Source of the DNA: Agromyces sp. LHK192
GTDB taxonomy: Bacteria; Actinomycetota; Actinomycetes; Actinomycetales; Microbacteriaceae
Length of the DNA: 64,000 nt
Direction: 5' to 3'
Assembly: GCF_004006235.1 (NCBI RefSeq)
Contig: NZ_CP034753.1
Coordinates: 1,054,001-1,118,000, forward strand
Below, in pieces: positions 1 through 7,418 of this stretch. Made by a program: the position numbers and the translations under genes. The notes beneath the pieces were generated by a model, which was not told the origin of the DNA, searched no databases, and worked only from the letters and a program-made list of their open reading frames with translations. Within the stretch, counting starts at the first letter, position 1. Each line of letters opens with the position of its first letter.

Positions 1-291
1 GGCGAAGCACTCGAGCACTTCGGGAACTCCGCGCAGGGCCTCGATCGCTTCGCCGATCAGGTGCTGGTCGAGTTCCACCCGGATGGATGCCGCCACCCCG
101 CGGCCGAGCGACTGCGGTGTCACGCGGGTGCTGTTGGCCCGCAGGATCCCGGCGCGCGAAAGCCGGTCCAGCCGGGCGTGCACCGTGCCCCGCGCGAGCG
201 ACAGGCGCTGCGCCAGGATCGCCACCGGTAGGCGCGGATCGTCGTCGAGCGCGAGCAGGATGCGGCGGTCGGTCTCGTCGAGTTGGCTCAT
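1..291 (-). CDS. Lrp/AsnC family transcriptional regulator (truncated by window edge)
   Basis: The 97 visible codons begin MSQLDETDRRILLALDDD and contain a winged helix-turn-helix of the AsnC type (LAQRLSLARGTVHARLDRL, about residues 27-45), followed by GVAASIRVELD, the start of the ligand-binding RAM domain. The C-terminal part lies outside the window. The ATG start is supported by GAGGAGT about 6 bases upstream. Lrp/AsnC proteins are DNA-binding feedback regulators that usually sense amino acids or small metabolites. The effector cannot be told here. Two inverted repeats in its promoter region could be autoregulatory sites. Confidence 0.88.
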   Translation of the reverse strand, partial: MSQLDETDRRILLALDDDPRLPVAILAQRLSLARGTVHARLDRLSRAGILRANSTRVTPQSLGRGVAASIRVELDQHLIGEAIEALRGVPEVLECFA

Positions 292-323
292 CTGTTCACT
301 CCTCGTCGGGCGGCACGTCCTCG

Positions 324-342
324 ATTGATCAGTTCGATCAAT
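324..342. promoter_or_regulatory. Inverted repeat ahead of the Lrp/AsnC gene, candidate operator
   Basis: ATTGATC-AGTTC-GATCAAT is a perfect 7-bp inverted repeat with a 5-bp spacer, centred about 40 bp before the regulator's start codon. The region is clearly more AT-rich than its surroundings. A second repeat, TGCAAG-N10-CTTGCA, lies at 372-393. Autoregulation through such sites is common for this family. The assignment is inference from position and symmetry. Confidence 0.45.
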
Positions 343-493
343 TGAAACGGATGCTGTTGTGTGATCTGCATTGCAAGTGGTGTGATCCTTGCACACGCAG
401 ACGAGAGCCGCCACGAGCAGCGATCGTGGGGCCGGAGAGCACACCCGCTCGACGAGTCCCCTCGGCCGGAACCAGCACGCCGAGGAGTCGTGG

Positions 494-1474
494 TCAGTTC
501 GCCTCGTCGTCGAGCTCGTCCCGCAGCTCGTCCGCCGCGGCCCGCGCCTCCTCGGCGGCGCGTGTCGCGCGGTCGTGCTCGCGTTCGAGCGGCCGCACCG
601 CGCGCTGAGCTTCGGCGTGCACGCGTTCGGCGGCGGCGAGCTGCGTCTCGAGATCGCGGATGCGCCGCTCGAGGTCGTCGCGCACGCGGGACGCGTCGTC
701 GACGGCCGACCTGGCCTCGGCGAGCCGATCGGATGCCTCGGCCTCGGCCTGCTCGGCGGCATCGGCCCGCGACTCGGCCTCGGCGGCCGCGCGCTCGGCG
801 CGTTCGCGCTCGGCCTGGCGCCTGGCGGCGAACCGCGAGTCCTCCTGCACCGGCTCGACGGCGGTGAGGCCCGATCGACCGTCCGCCTCGGCGCCGGTGC
901 CCTCGCGATCGTCGCGAGCGGTTCGGCCGTCCCGGCGGGCCGGCGCGTCCGAGGCTGCGACCTCGCCGCCGCTGACGGCGCCCGCGAGGTCGACCTCGGT
1001 GCCGATGGTCTCGAGCGCCCGAACGAGTCGCCCGCTGCGCACGGCCGCGGCGGCGGAGGCATCCGTCGTGGCCGCCTGCAGGGTCTCGACGATCTCGTCG
1101 AAGGTCGCGTCGCGCACCGGCTGGCCCAGTTCCTCGGCGAGGGATGCCGCGGCGCGGGCCATCGCCGTGACGAGCGCGCGTCGCTCGCGCGCGAGGGCCG
1201 TCAGGGCGGCCGCGTCGAGGTCGTCCTGGGCGGCGCGAAGCTCGGCGCCCAGTGCCAGCAGTTCGTCGAGCTCGTCGGCGCGGTGGCGGGCGAACTGGTT
1301 CACCACCCAGGCCGAGGCCGACGGCTTCCGCAGCTCCGCCACGCGCGCGGCCGCCTCGCGGTCGTCGGCGCGCAGCCGCTTCGCGCTCGCGTTGCGCGCG
1401 GCGGTGAACTCGTTCGCGGGCAGGCCGTACAGCTCGTCGGCGATCTCGACGATGGTCGTCCCCCCAGCGGCCAT
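494..1474 (-). CDS. Hypothetical protein with long C-terminal coiled coil
   Basis: About 326 residues, starting MAAGGTTIVEIADELYGLP. I chose this start because AGGAT lies upstream, whereas the ATG six codons earlier has no ribosome-binding site. The N-terminal half is a compact domain with the conserved-looking stretch RVAELRKPSASAWVVNQFAR. The C-terminal third is almost entirely Ala/Glu/Arg heptads, a clear coiled coil, with no membrane segment or signal peptide. It is probably cytoplasmic. I do not recognise a characterised function. Proteins of this layout occur in other actinobacteria as hypotheticals. Confidence 0.75.
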   Translation of the reverse strand: MAAGGTTIVEIADELYGLPANEFTAARNASAKRLRADDREAAARVAELRKPSASAWVVNQFARHRADELDELLALGAELRAAQDDLDAAALTALARERRALVTAMARAAASLAEELGQPVRDATFDEIVETLQAATTDASAAAAVRSGRLVRALETIGTEVDLAGAVSGGEVAASDAPARRDGRTARDDREGTGAEADGRSGLTAVEPVQEDSRFAARRQAERERAERAAAEAESRADAAEQAEAEASDRLAEARSAVDDASRVRDDLERRIRDLETQLAAAERVHAEAQRAVRPLEREHDRATRAAEEARAAADELRDELDDEAN

Positions 1475-1565
1475 GCCGCCATCCTGCCGCATTCGGCGGA
1501 CGCGCGGCCATCGACACGGGACGACGTGGGCAGCAGACTGTCAGAACCGGAGGCGAGGAGATCAG

Positions 1566-2834
1566 ATGGCGGTGGGCGGAAGGGTGCGGGCCGGAAGTGT
1601 CGGGGTCGGCGCTGGTCGGGCCGGTCGGAGGCTGTCGGCTCCGACGGTGCGCGCGCTCGCCGCGATCGCCGTCGCGGCGTTCGCAATCGGGGCGCTCGGC
1701 TCGTGCACGTGGGAACGCCGGCTCATCGAGGGTGCCGAGGAGGCGATCGGCGAAGGCCCGTTCTACGCGCTCCCGACGCCGATGCCGTCGGGTGATCCCG
1801 GCGATGTCGTCCGCTCCGAGCGGCTCGCCAGCGCACCCGACGGCGTCGTCGCGTACCGGGTGGTCTACCACTCGCTCGATGCGCACGGCGACGACGCGCT
1901 GGTCTCCGGAGTGGTCGCGGCGCTCGACGATCCGGCGCCCGCGGGTGGACGGACCGTCGTGTCGTGGGGGCATCCCACGACCGGGACGGCACCGCGATGC
2001 GCGCCCTCGAACGGCATCGATCCGTTCGACCTGATCGAAGGCTTCGGAGATCTCATCGCAGCGGGGTACACCGTCGCCGCGACGGACTATTCGGGCATGG
2101 GCATCGAGGGACCCGACTCGTACCTGATCTCCGACGTCGAGGGCCGCAACATGCTCGACATCGTGCGGGCCGTGCAACAGTTCGACGATCTGGGGGCGTC
2201 CGAGCGGGTCGCGCTGTGGGGCCATTCGCAGGGCGGCCACGCCGTGCTCGCGGCGGCGGACCTCGCCGACGACTACGCACCCGAACTCGAGGTGCAGGCG
2301 GCGTCGGTCGCGGCCCCGGCCGCCGATCTCACCGCACTGCTCGACGCCGACCTCGACACGATCTCGGGGGTGAGCATCGGGTCGTACGCGTTCACCGCCT
2401 ACGCCGACGTCTACGCCGGTTCCGACGGCGCCGAACTGTCGACCATCCTGACGCCCGAGGCCGTCGCGGCGGTGCCGAAGATGGCCGACCTCTGCCTGCT
2501 CGGCCAGAACAGCGAGTTGCACGACCTGGGGCAGCCGCTGATCGGGAACTTCGTGTCGTCCGACCCGGCGACCACCGAGCCATGGGCGAGCCTGCTCGCG
2601 CGGAACACGCCAGGGGCCGACGGATTCACGATCCCGCTCTTCGTCGCGCAGGGCGCGACCGACACACTCGTGCACCCCGACCTGACGAAGGCCTACGTCG
2701 AACGGCAGCAGTCCCTCGGCACCGACGTGACCTTCCTCTCGATCCCCGACACCGGACACGGATTGGTCGCGGATCGCGCGATGCCGACCCTCATGCCCTG
2801 GCTCGCCGAGCACGCGCCGCCGACGGGCGGGTGA
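1566..2834 (+). CDS. Secreted alpha/beta hydrolase lipoprotein, secretory lipase (LIP) family
   Basis: 422 residues. The start ATG has GAGGAG 5 bases upstream. A positively charged N-terminus and hydrophobic helix end in the lipobox LGSC with Cys47, so export and lipid anchoring are likely. The catalytic triad of an alpha/beta hydrolase is visible: Ser221 in GHSQGG, Asp366 in QGATDTLV and His398 in DTGHG. The overall plan resembles the actinobacterial secretory lipase family (PF03583), which hydrolyses acyl esters outside the membrane. Substrate is unknown. It stands alone and is followed by the convergent NUDIX gene after about 40 bases. Confidence 0.82.
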   Translation: MAVGGRVRAGSVGVGAGRAGRRLSAPTVRALAAIAVAAFAIGALGSCTWERRLIEGAEEAIGEGPFYALPTPMPSGDPGDVVRSERLASAPDGVVAYRVVYHSLDAHGDDALVSGVVAALDDPAPAGGRTVVSWGHPTTGTAPRCAPSNGIDPFDLIEGFGDLIAAGYTVAATDYSGMGIEGPDSYLISDVEGRNMLDIVRAVQQFDDLGASERVALWGHSQGGHAVLAAADLADDYAPELEVQAASVAAPAADLTALLDADLDTISGVSIGSYAFTAYADVYAGSDGAELSTILTPEAVAAVPKMADLCLLGQNSELHDLGQPLIGNFVSSDPATTEPWASLLARNTPGADGFTIPLFVAQGATDTLVHPDLTKAYVERQQSLGTDVTFLSIPDTGHGLVADRAMPTLMPWLAEHAPPTGG

Positions 2835-2874
2835 CCGACCGCGGATGCGGCTCCGGGTCGAGAACCCGGTGCGC

Positions 2875-3366
2875 TCACCGCCCGAACCGCGCGGCGACGA
2901 CGTCGAGCACCGGTCGCTGACCGGCGACGAGCATCGGCCGAGCCTCTTCGAGCCCGACCCAGCGGGCGTCGTCGACCTCGGGGAAGGACTGCGTGCGGCC
3001 CGATCTCGGCGGCCATTCGAGTTCGAACGTGTTGCTCGCGACCTCGTCGACCTCGAACGCCGGCGCCACGATCGCGAACACGCGCAGCCGCTTGCCCGAC
3101 GAGTACCGGAACTCGCCCAGGTCCTCGGCGTCGCCCGGCGGTGCCTCGACCCCGATCTCCTCGGCGAACTCGCGTCGGGCCGCGTCGAGGGACGGTTCGC
3201 CGTCGGGGTCGTACTCGCCCTTCGGGATCGACCACGAGGCATCCGTCTTCCGCGCCCAGAACGGCCCGCCCATGTGCGCGATGAACACGTCGAGCGCGCC
3301 GGCCGCACGGGCCGACACCCCGGCGCCGCGCCGCACGAGCAGCAGGCCGGCGCTCGTCACCGGCAT
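2875..3366 (-). CDS. NUDIX hydrolase
   Basis: 163 residues. The NUDIX signature is at about residues 50-73, ending REFAEEIGV, with the metal-binding glutamates in place (Glu66, Glu69, Glu70). The glycine that opens the motif is one residue out of register, a mild deviation. The protein starts PVTSAGLLLVRR, typical of the small NTP-cleaning or diadenosine-cleaving members, so it probably hydrolyses a nucleoside diphosphate linked to another moiety. A GAGG lies about 9 bases before the ATG. It is downstream of, and probably co-transcribed with, the tiny membrane protein gene 18 bases away. Confidence 0.85.
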   Translation of the reverse strand: MPVTSAGLLLVRRGAGVSARAAGALDVFIAHMGGPFWARKTDASWSIPKGEYDPDGEPSLDAARREFAEEIGVEAPPGDAEDLGEFRYSSGKRLRVFAIVAPAFEVDEVASNTFELEWPPRSGRTQSFPEVDDARWVGLEEARPMLVAGQRPVLDVVAARFGR

Positions 3367-3384
3367 CGGGCGACCCTCACCGAC

Positions 3385-3495
3385 CTAGTGCTCCTTGGGC
3401 GCCTTGATGAGGGACCACAGCGCGAGGAGCAGGCCCAGCCCGCCGACCACCCCGATCGCACCCAGTACCGCCCAGAGCATCTGCTCGACCGTCAT
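3385..3495 (-). CDS. Very small single-span membrane protein
   Basis: A 36-residue ORF beginning MTVEQMLWAVLGAIG. A strong Shine-Dalgarno (GAGGAGGGG) sits 3-4 bases before the ATG. Residues 7-30 are one hydrophobic helix rich in Gly, Leu and Val, followed by a short basic tail (KAPKEH). It lies 18 bases upstream of the NUDIX gene in the same direction, which suggests an operon. I cannot assign a function. The good ribosome-binding site and clean membrane helix make it more likely real than a chance frame. Confidence 0.6.
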   Translation of the reverse strand: MTVEQMLWAVLGAIGVVGGLGLLLALWSLIKAPKEH

Positions 3496-3498
3496 CGA

Positions 3499-3588
3499 CC
3501 CCTCCTCGACCCCTCCTCGACCCGCACCGTTCGGCGACCCGCACCGTTCGGCGACCCGCACCGTTCGGCGACCTGCACCGATCCGCCC
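3499..3588. repeat. Tandem 17-bp repeats (GCACCGTTCGGCGACCC) in a divergent promoter region
   Basis: Three consecutive 17-bp copies at 3524-3540, 3541-3557 and 3558-3574, the third with one change, plus a partial fourth, preceded by two copies of CCTCCTCGACC. The array fills the gap between two divergent genes, upstream of the -10 box at 3617. It may be a repeated protein-binding site or slippage. Nothing else is seen in the gap. Confidence 0.8.
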
Positions 3589-3616
3589 ATTCTGCCCCGC
3601 GGGCGTCCCTTCGGGC

Positions 3617-3622
3617 TAGCGT
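3617..3622 (+). promoter_or_regulatory. -10 box TAGCGT of a likely leaderless promoter
   Basis: TAGCGT matches the actinobacterial TANNNT -10 pattern and is only 6 bases before the ATG at 3629. No Shine-Dalgarno is present, so transcription would start at or beside the start codon. Confidence 0.55.
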
Positions 3623-3628
3623 TGGGCC

Positions 3629-4270
3629 ATGGCACGCATCGCGATCATCGGTGCTCACGGCAAGGTCGCCCTCCGGCTCGAGCGTCTGCTCGCCGACCGC
3701 GGCGACCACGTGAGCGGCATCATCCGCAATCCCGACCACGCCGCCGACGTCTCGGCTGCCGGCGCGACGCCGATCGTCGCCGACATCGAACCGCTCGACG
3801 TCGACGCCCTCGCCCGGCTCCTGTCAGGGCAGGACGCCGTGGTGTGGTCGGCCGGTGCGGGCGGGGGCGATCCCGCGCGCACGCTCGCGGTCGACCGTGA
3901 GGCGGCCATCCGATCGATGCAGGCGGCCGAGCAGGCCGGCGTCGAGCGGTACGTCATGGTCTCCTACTTCGGTTCGCCCGACCGCGACGTCCCGTCGTCG
4001 AATCCGTTCCACACCTACGCCGAGGCCAAGGCAGACGCCGACGAGCACCTCGCGTCCACCACGCTGCGGTGGACGATCCTCGGGCCGTCGAAGCTGACGG
4101 ATGCCCCGGCGGTCGGCGCGATCGACACGAATGCATCGGCCGGCACCGAGGTGTCGCGCGACGACGTCGCCGCGGTCGTGGCGGCCGCGCTGGCCGACGA
4201 CGGCACCATCGGGCGCACCATCCGCTTCAACACCGGTGCGACGCCGATCGCCGAGGCGCTGCGCGGCTGA
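3629..4270 (+). CDS. NAD(P)-binding Rossmann-fold protein, atypical SDR family
   Basis: 213 residues. The dinucleotide-binding loop GAHGKVA is at residues 8-14, and a basic residue after the second strand (IIRNPDH) suggests NADP(H). YVMVSYFGS corresponds to the catalytic or structural strand of the NmrA/YwnB-like atypical SDRs (PF13460), and the classical YxxxK dyad is not evident. Such proteins act as flavin or quinone reductases, or as redox-sensing regulators. The specific role is not determinable. Its last codons and stop are duplicated in tandem immediately downstream. Confidence 0.8.
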   Translation: MARIAIIGAHGKVALRLERLLADRGDHVSGIIRNPDHAADVSAAGATPIVADIEPLDVDALARLLSGQDAVVWSAGAGGGDPARTLAVDREAAIRSMQAAEQAGVERYVMVSYFGSPDRDVPSSNPFHTYAEAKADADEHLASTTLRWTILGPSKLTDAPAVGAIDTNASAGTEVSRDDVAAVVAAALADDGTIGRTIRFNTGATPIAEALRG

Positions 4271-4312
4271 GCCCACGCTGCGCGGCTGAGCCTCACGCTG
4301 CGCGGCTGAGCC
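4257..4312. repeat. Tandem repeat carrying the stop codon of the preceding gene
   Basis: CGCTGCGCGGCTGAGCC occurs three times at 4257-4273, 4276-4292 and 4296-4312. The first copy contains the real TGA of the SDR gene, and the others repeat the same final codons plus stop in untranslated DNA. Confidence 0.9.
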
Positions 4313-4412
4313 GGCGCCGCGCGAGGTGCCTCGCCGCACGCCGCCCGTCAAGGGCGTTGCCGCGCCCGCCGGATCGCGCGAGGCTCGGGGCATCCGAAGT
4401 CTGGAGGACCCC

Positions 4413-4574
4413 ATGAGCGACCCGCTCAACCCCTGGGAGGAAGAGGATCGGCTCGCGCCGACCGGCGACCTGTCGGAGGACGCCGAGGCGACCGAGCCCG
4501 ACGACCTCGACGCCGACAACCCCGTCGAGGAGGACACGATCGAGACCGTCGATCCCGAGAACGCCCCGGCCTGA
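4413..4574 (+). CDS. Small acidic hypothetical protein
   Basis: 53 residues beginning MSDPLNPWEEEDR. GGAGG lies 5 bases before the ATG. The sequence is extremely acidic, dominated by Asp, Glu, Pro and Ala (for example EEDTIETVDPENAPA), with no hydrophobic core, so it is probably disordered and cytoplasmic. It lies between the SDR gene and the convergent PHP gene. Function unknown. The precise ribosome-binding site and codon bias support it as a real gene. Confidence 0.65.
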   Translation: MSDPLNPWEEEDRLAPTGDLSEDAEATEPDDLDADNPVEEDTIETVDPENAPA

Positions 4575-4583
4575 TTCCCCGGG

Positions 4584-5597
4584 TCACCGCTTCCGGTGCG
4601 TCCACTCGAGCAGTCGTTCGACCTCCCACGTCGTCACGATTCGCTCGGGCGGGATGCCGGCGCGCTCGGCGCGTTCGGCGCCGAGGCCGAGGAAGCCGTA
4701 GTGCCCGGGCGCGTGCGCGTCGGAGTCGATGCTGAACAGGCATCCTGCCGCCAGCGCGATCGCGATGAGTTCGTCGGGCGGGTCCTCGCGCTCGGGCCGG
4801 GAGTTGATCTCGACGGCGACGTCGTTCGCGGCGCACGCGGCGAAGACCGCCTCGGCGTCGAACGTCGACTGCGGGCGGGTGCCGCGCGATCCGCGGATCA
4901 GGCGGCCCGTGCAGTGCCCGAGCACGTTGGTGTGCCGGTCGGCGATCGCGCCGAGCATCCGCTCCGTCATGGCCGGAGACGGGGTGCGCAGCTTGGAATG
5001 CACGCTGGCGACGACGACGTCGAGCCGGTCGAGCATCTCGGGCGACTGGTCGAGCGATCCGTCCTCGAGGATGTCGACCTCGATGCCCGGCAGCAGCCTG
5101 ATGCCGAGCGAGCCCGAGCCGTCGAGGGCCTCGACGATCTCGAGCTGCGACGCGAGCCGCTCGGCGGAGAGACCGTTCGCGACGCGGAGGCTGGGGGAGT
5201 GGTCGGTGAGGGCGACCCATTCGAGGCCGACTCCCTTCGCGCCCTCGGCCATCGTCTGGATGCTCGTCGTGCCGTCCGACCAGTCGGAGTGGCTGTGCAG
5301 GTCGCCCTTGAGCATGGCGGCGAGGCCGGTGCGCTGCCCGCCGCCGACCTTGGCGCGCAGGTCGGCGAGGTACGCCGGCACCTCGCCCGCCGAAGCCGCG
5401 ACGATCACGTCGTACGTCGTGGCGCCGATGCCCTCGAGGCGCCGGAGCCGACCGTCGGCGATGCGCGCGGCGAGATCGTCCGGGGCGAACGGCTCGATCG
5501 CGGCGGCGGCCTTGCGGAACGCCTTCGCCTTGTAGGGATTGGCGAGTTCGCGTTCGAGGAGGGTGGCGATCTCCTCCAGCGCGGTGAGGGCGTCCAT
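4584..5597 (-). CDS. PHP-domain phosphoesterase with N-terminal PolX-like helical domain
   Basis: 337 residues from the chosen ATG (MDALTALEEIA), which has GGAG just upstream. ATGs 3 and 19 codons earlier are possible alternatives. Residues 1-80 resemble the helix-hairpin-helix region of bacterial family X DNA polymerases (YKAKAFRKAA, then RLEGIGATTYDVI). The rest is a PHP metal-dependent phosphoesterase with DLHSHSDWSDG (His101, His103), TDHS and IDSDAHAP as metal-binding motifs. The polymerase palm domain is absent, so it is a PolX-derived PHP protein, perhaps a nuclease or phosphatase in DNA repair. Upstream is a DtxR-like box overlapping a possible -10. Confidence 0.78.
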   Translation of the reverse strand: MDALTALEEIATLLERELANPYKAKAFRKAAAAIEPFAPDDLAARIADGRLRRLEGIGATTYDVIVAASAGEVPAYLADLRAKVGGGQRTGLAAMLKGDLHSHSDWSDGTTSIQTMAEGAKGVGLEWVALTDHSPSLRVANGLSAERLASQLEIVEALDGSGSLGIRLLPGIEVDILEDGSLDQSPEMLDRLDVVVASVHSKLRTPSPAMTERMLGAIADRHTNVLGHCTGRLIRGSRGTRPQSTFDAEAVFAACAANDVAVEINSRPEREDPPDELIAIALAAGCLFSIDSDAHAPGHYGFLGLGAERAERAGIPPERIVTTWEVERLLEWTHRKR

Positions 5598-5665
5598 GCG
5601 CTCCATCCTGCCCGTGAACTCGGGCGCGGGCCACCCTCGGCAGCGGTCGCTCATGACGCGCAAGG

Positions 5666-5684
5666 AAAGGCTAGCCTAACCCAG
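5666..5684. promoter_or_regulatory. DtxR/IdeR-like iron box
   Basis: AAAGGCTAGCCTAACCCAG matches the 19-bp DtxR/IdeR consensus TTAGGTTAGCCTAACCTAA at 14 positions, including the whole core TAGCCTAACC, and contains the palindrome AGGCTAGCCT. It lies between the PHP gene (leftward) and the DUF1540 gene (rightward) and overlaps a leftward TAGCCT -10 candidate. This suggests metal-dependent repression of one or both genes. Confidence 0.5.
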
Positions 5685-5743
5685 AAATACCGCCTGACCT
5701 GCGGAAAGAGCGCGTGTCAACTCTTCCGGCCACGTCCTCGTCG

Positions 5744-5763
5744 GCGTACCATCGCCGGTACGC
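5744..5763. promoter_or_regulatory. Inverted repeat in the DUF1540 promoter region
   Basis: GCGTACC-ATCGCC-GGTACGC is a perfect 7-bp inverted repeat about 40 bases before the DUF1540 start. TACCAT inside it could be the -10 box, in which case a bound regulator would block the promoter. It could alternatively form a 5' leader stem. Confidence 0.4.
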
Positions 5764-5800
5764 GAGCCGCACGAGCGGCCCTGTTCCCAGGGAGGCACCC

Positions 5801-6103
5801 ATGAGCATGACGCTCGACGATCTGCCCGCCGTCGCCGAATGTTCGGTGAGCGGATGCTCCTACAACGACCACTCGCACTGCCACGCGGCCGCCGTCACGA
5901 TCGCCGGCGCGGTCGGCGACGCCGAGTGCGCGACGTTCATCCCGCTCGGCCCGAAGGGCGGCCTCGACAAGGTCGTCACGCACGTCGGGGCCTGCCAGCG
6001 TTCGGAGTGCGTGCACAACTCCTCGCTCGAATGCACCGCCGCGTCGGTGCGCATCGGTGCGGGCGCCGAGGAGGCCGACTGCCTCACCTACGAGGTCGCC
6101 TGA
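5801..6103 (+). CDS. Cys-rich protein with two DUF1540 metal-binding repeats
   Basis: 100 residues. GGAGG lies 5 bases before the ATG. Two copies of the same Cys pattern are visible: C-x4-C-x7-C-x15-C beginning at Cys14 and again at GACQRSEC. This is the DUF1540 layout, thought to bind a metal ion. No export signal is present, so it should be a small cytosolic metal-binding protein, for storage, buffering or redox protection by inference. The nearby DtxR-like box suggests that its expression responds to iron or manganese. Confidence 0.85.
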   Translation: MSMTLDDLPAVAECSVSGCSYNDHSHCHAAAVTIAGAVGDAECATFIPLGPKGGLDKVVTHVGACQRSECVHNSSLECTAASVRIGAGAEEADCLTYEVA

Positions 6104-6214
6104 CCGGCCGACCGCACCCATCGGACCGAACGGGCCGTTCCGCGCACGCGGGGCGGCCCGTTCGCCTGCGCGGCGCGATCGGTGCGGCGTCGCAGCCTGG
6201 GTGCGAGGTCGGCG

Positions 6215-6739
6215 TCAGACAGGGAGCGTGCGCGCGACCGGGCCCTCGCTGAACTGGCACGACGTGGCGGTCAGTCGCTCGTCGGGGTCGAGGCGCGCGA
6301 GCACCGCGCCGGCGATGACGTAGAGCTGCTCGAGCTGCTCGGGGGTGAGCGCGTCGAGCACGTTCGCGCGCACGGTGCCGACGTGGCCGGGTGCGGCGTC
6401 GGCGATGAGCTCGAGGCCGGCCTCGGTCACGGTCGCGTTGGTCGCCCGGCGGTCTTCGGGGCAGGGGAAGCGCCGGATCAACCCGCGCTCCTCCAGCCTG
6501 CGGGCGACGTGCGACAGTCGCGGCAGCGTGGCGTTGGTGCGCGAGGCGAGCTCGGTCATGCGCATGGTGCGGGCCGGCGCCTCGGCGAGCGCCATGAGCG
6601 CGGCGTACTCGAAGTGGGTGAGCCCGGCGTCGCGCAGCAGCTGTGCGTCGAGAGCCCCGGGCAGGAGCTCGGCGACGGCGACCAGGCGCACCCACGCGGC
6701 CGATTCCTCGGTGCTCAGCCACTTCGTGTCGTCGGTCAT
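6215..6739 (-). CDS. MarR family transcriptional regulator
   Basis: 174 residues with the MarR winged helix: the recognition region RMTELASRTNATLPRLSHVARRLEERGLIRR (about residues 60-90) followed by the wing CPEDRRATNATVTEAG. Such repressors dissociate from DNA on binding phenolic compounds, other small molecules or oxidants. The gene is divergent from the F420-dependent reductase gene, and two small inverted repeats overlap that promoter, so the reductase is the probable target. The inducer is unknown. Confidence 0.9.
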   Translation of the reverse strand: MTDDTKWLSTEESAAWVRLVAVAELLPGALDAQLLRDAGLTHFEYAALMALAEAPARTMRMTELASRTNATLPRLSHVARRLEERGLIRRFPCPEDRRATNATVTEAGLELIADAAPGHVGTVRANVLDALTPEQLEQLYVIAGAVLARLDPDERLTATSCQFSEGPVARTLPV

Positions 6740-6760
6740 GACGGAAGTCTACCGCATTGG

Positions 6761-6789
6761 TTGACGCAACAACTGATTGCGGCTAGGGT
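6761..6789 (+). promoter_or_regulatory. Sigma-A type promoter with overlapping candidate MarR sites
   Basis: TTGACG (6761-6766), a 17-base spacer and TAGGGT (6784-6789) make a strong promoter for the reductase gene. GTTG-ACG-CAAC (6760-6770) overlaps the -35, and TTGT-CGAT-ACAA (6795-6806) lies at the likely transcription start. Both are plausible binding sites for the divergent MarR protein. Confidence 0.7.
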
Positions 6790-6839
6790 GTTTGTTGTCG
6801 ATACAAGTAATCGCGTCGCACGGCGCGGAGAGGAACACC

Positions 6840-7412
6840 ATGACCACGGTCAGCATCATCGGAAACGGCAACATGGGCCAGGCGATCGGCGCCGTCGTCG
6901 CCGCGGGCGGCAACAGCGTCGAGGTGATCGGCCGCGACCTCGCGCAGCCCGTCACGGGCGACATCGTCGTGCTGGCGGTGCCGCACTTCGCGCTCCCCGA
7001 GATCGCCGAGGCGCGCCGTGCCGACCTCGCCGGCAAGGTCGTCGTCGACATCACGAACCCGCTCGACTTCGAGACCTTCGACTCGCTCGTGCCAGCGTCC
7101 GACAGCTCGAAGGCCGCCGAGCTCGCGGCACTCCTGCCGGAGTCGCGAGTGCTCAAGGCGTTCAACACGAACTTCGCCGCGACGCTCGCCACGAAGAGCG
7201 TCGGCGACGGGGCGACCACCGTGCTCGTCGCGGGAGACGACACCGAGGCCAAGCAGGCCCTCATCGACGTCGTGCGCGCCGGCGGCGTGCAGGCGATCGA
7301 CGCCGGAGCCCTCAAGCGCGCCCGCGAGCTGGAGTCGATCGGCTTCCTCCAGCTCACCCTCGCCGTGCAGGAGAAGATCGGCTGGACCGGCGGCTTCGCC
7401 GTCGCCGCCTGA
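6840..7412 (+). CDS. F420-dependent NADP reductase / NADPH-binding oxidoreductase
   Basis: 190 residues. The dinucleotide motif GNGNMG at residues 8-13 opens a Rossmann domain, and ITNPLDF with LPESRVLKAFNTNFA are hallmarks of the coenzyme F420-dependent NADP oxidoreductase family (NADP-binding PF03807). Family members transfer hydride between F420H2 and NADP, while many short actinobacterial members are uncharacterised NADPH-binding redox enzymes. GAGAGG precedes the ATG. Divergence from a MarR repressor suggests induction by a xenobiotic or oxidative signal. Confidence 0.8.
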   Translation: MTTVSIIGNGNMGQAIGAVVAAGGNSVEVIGRDLAQPVTGDIVVLAVPHFALPEIAEARRADLAGKVVVDITNPLDFETFDSLVPASDSSKAAELAALLPESRVLKAFNTNFAATLATKSVGDGATTVLVAGDDTEAKQALIDVVRAGGVQAIDAGALKRARELESIGFLQLTLAVQEKIGWTGGFAVAA

Positions 7413-7418
7413 TCGATC

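Noticed and set aside
288..3308. Open frame of about 1,000 codons on the minus strand
   Set aside because: It overlaps three well-supported genes in other frames, is Arg/Pro rich with no domain, and results from the high GC content suppressing stop codons.
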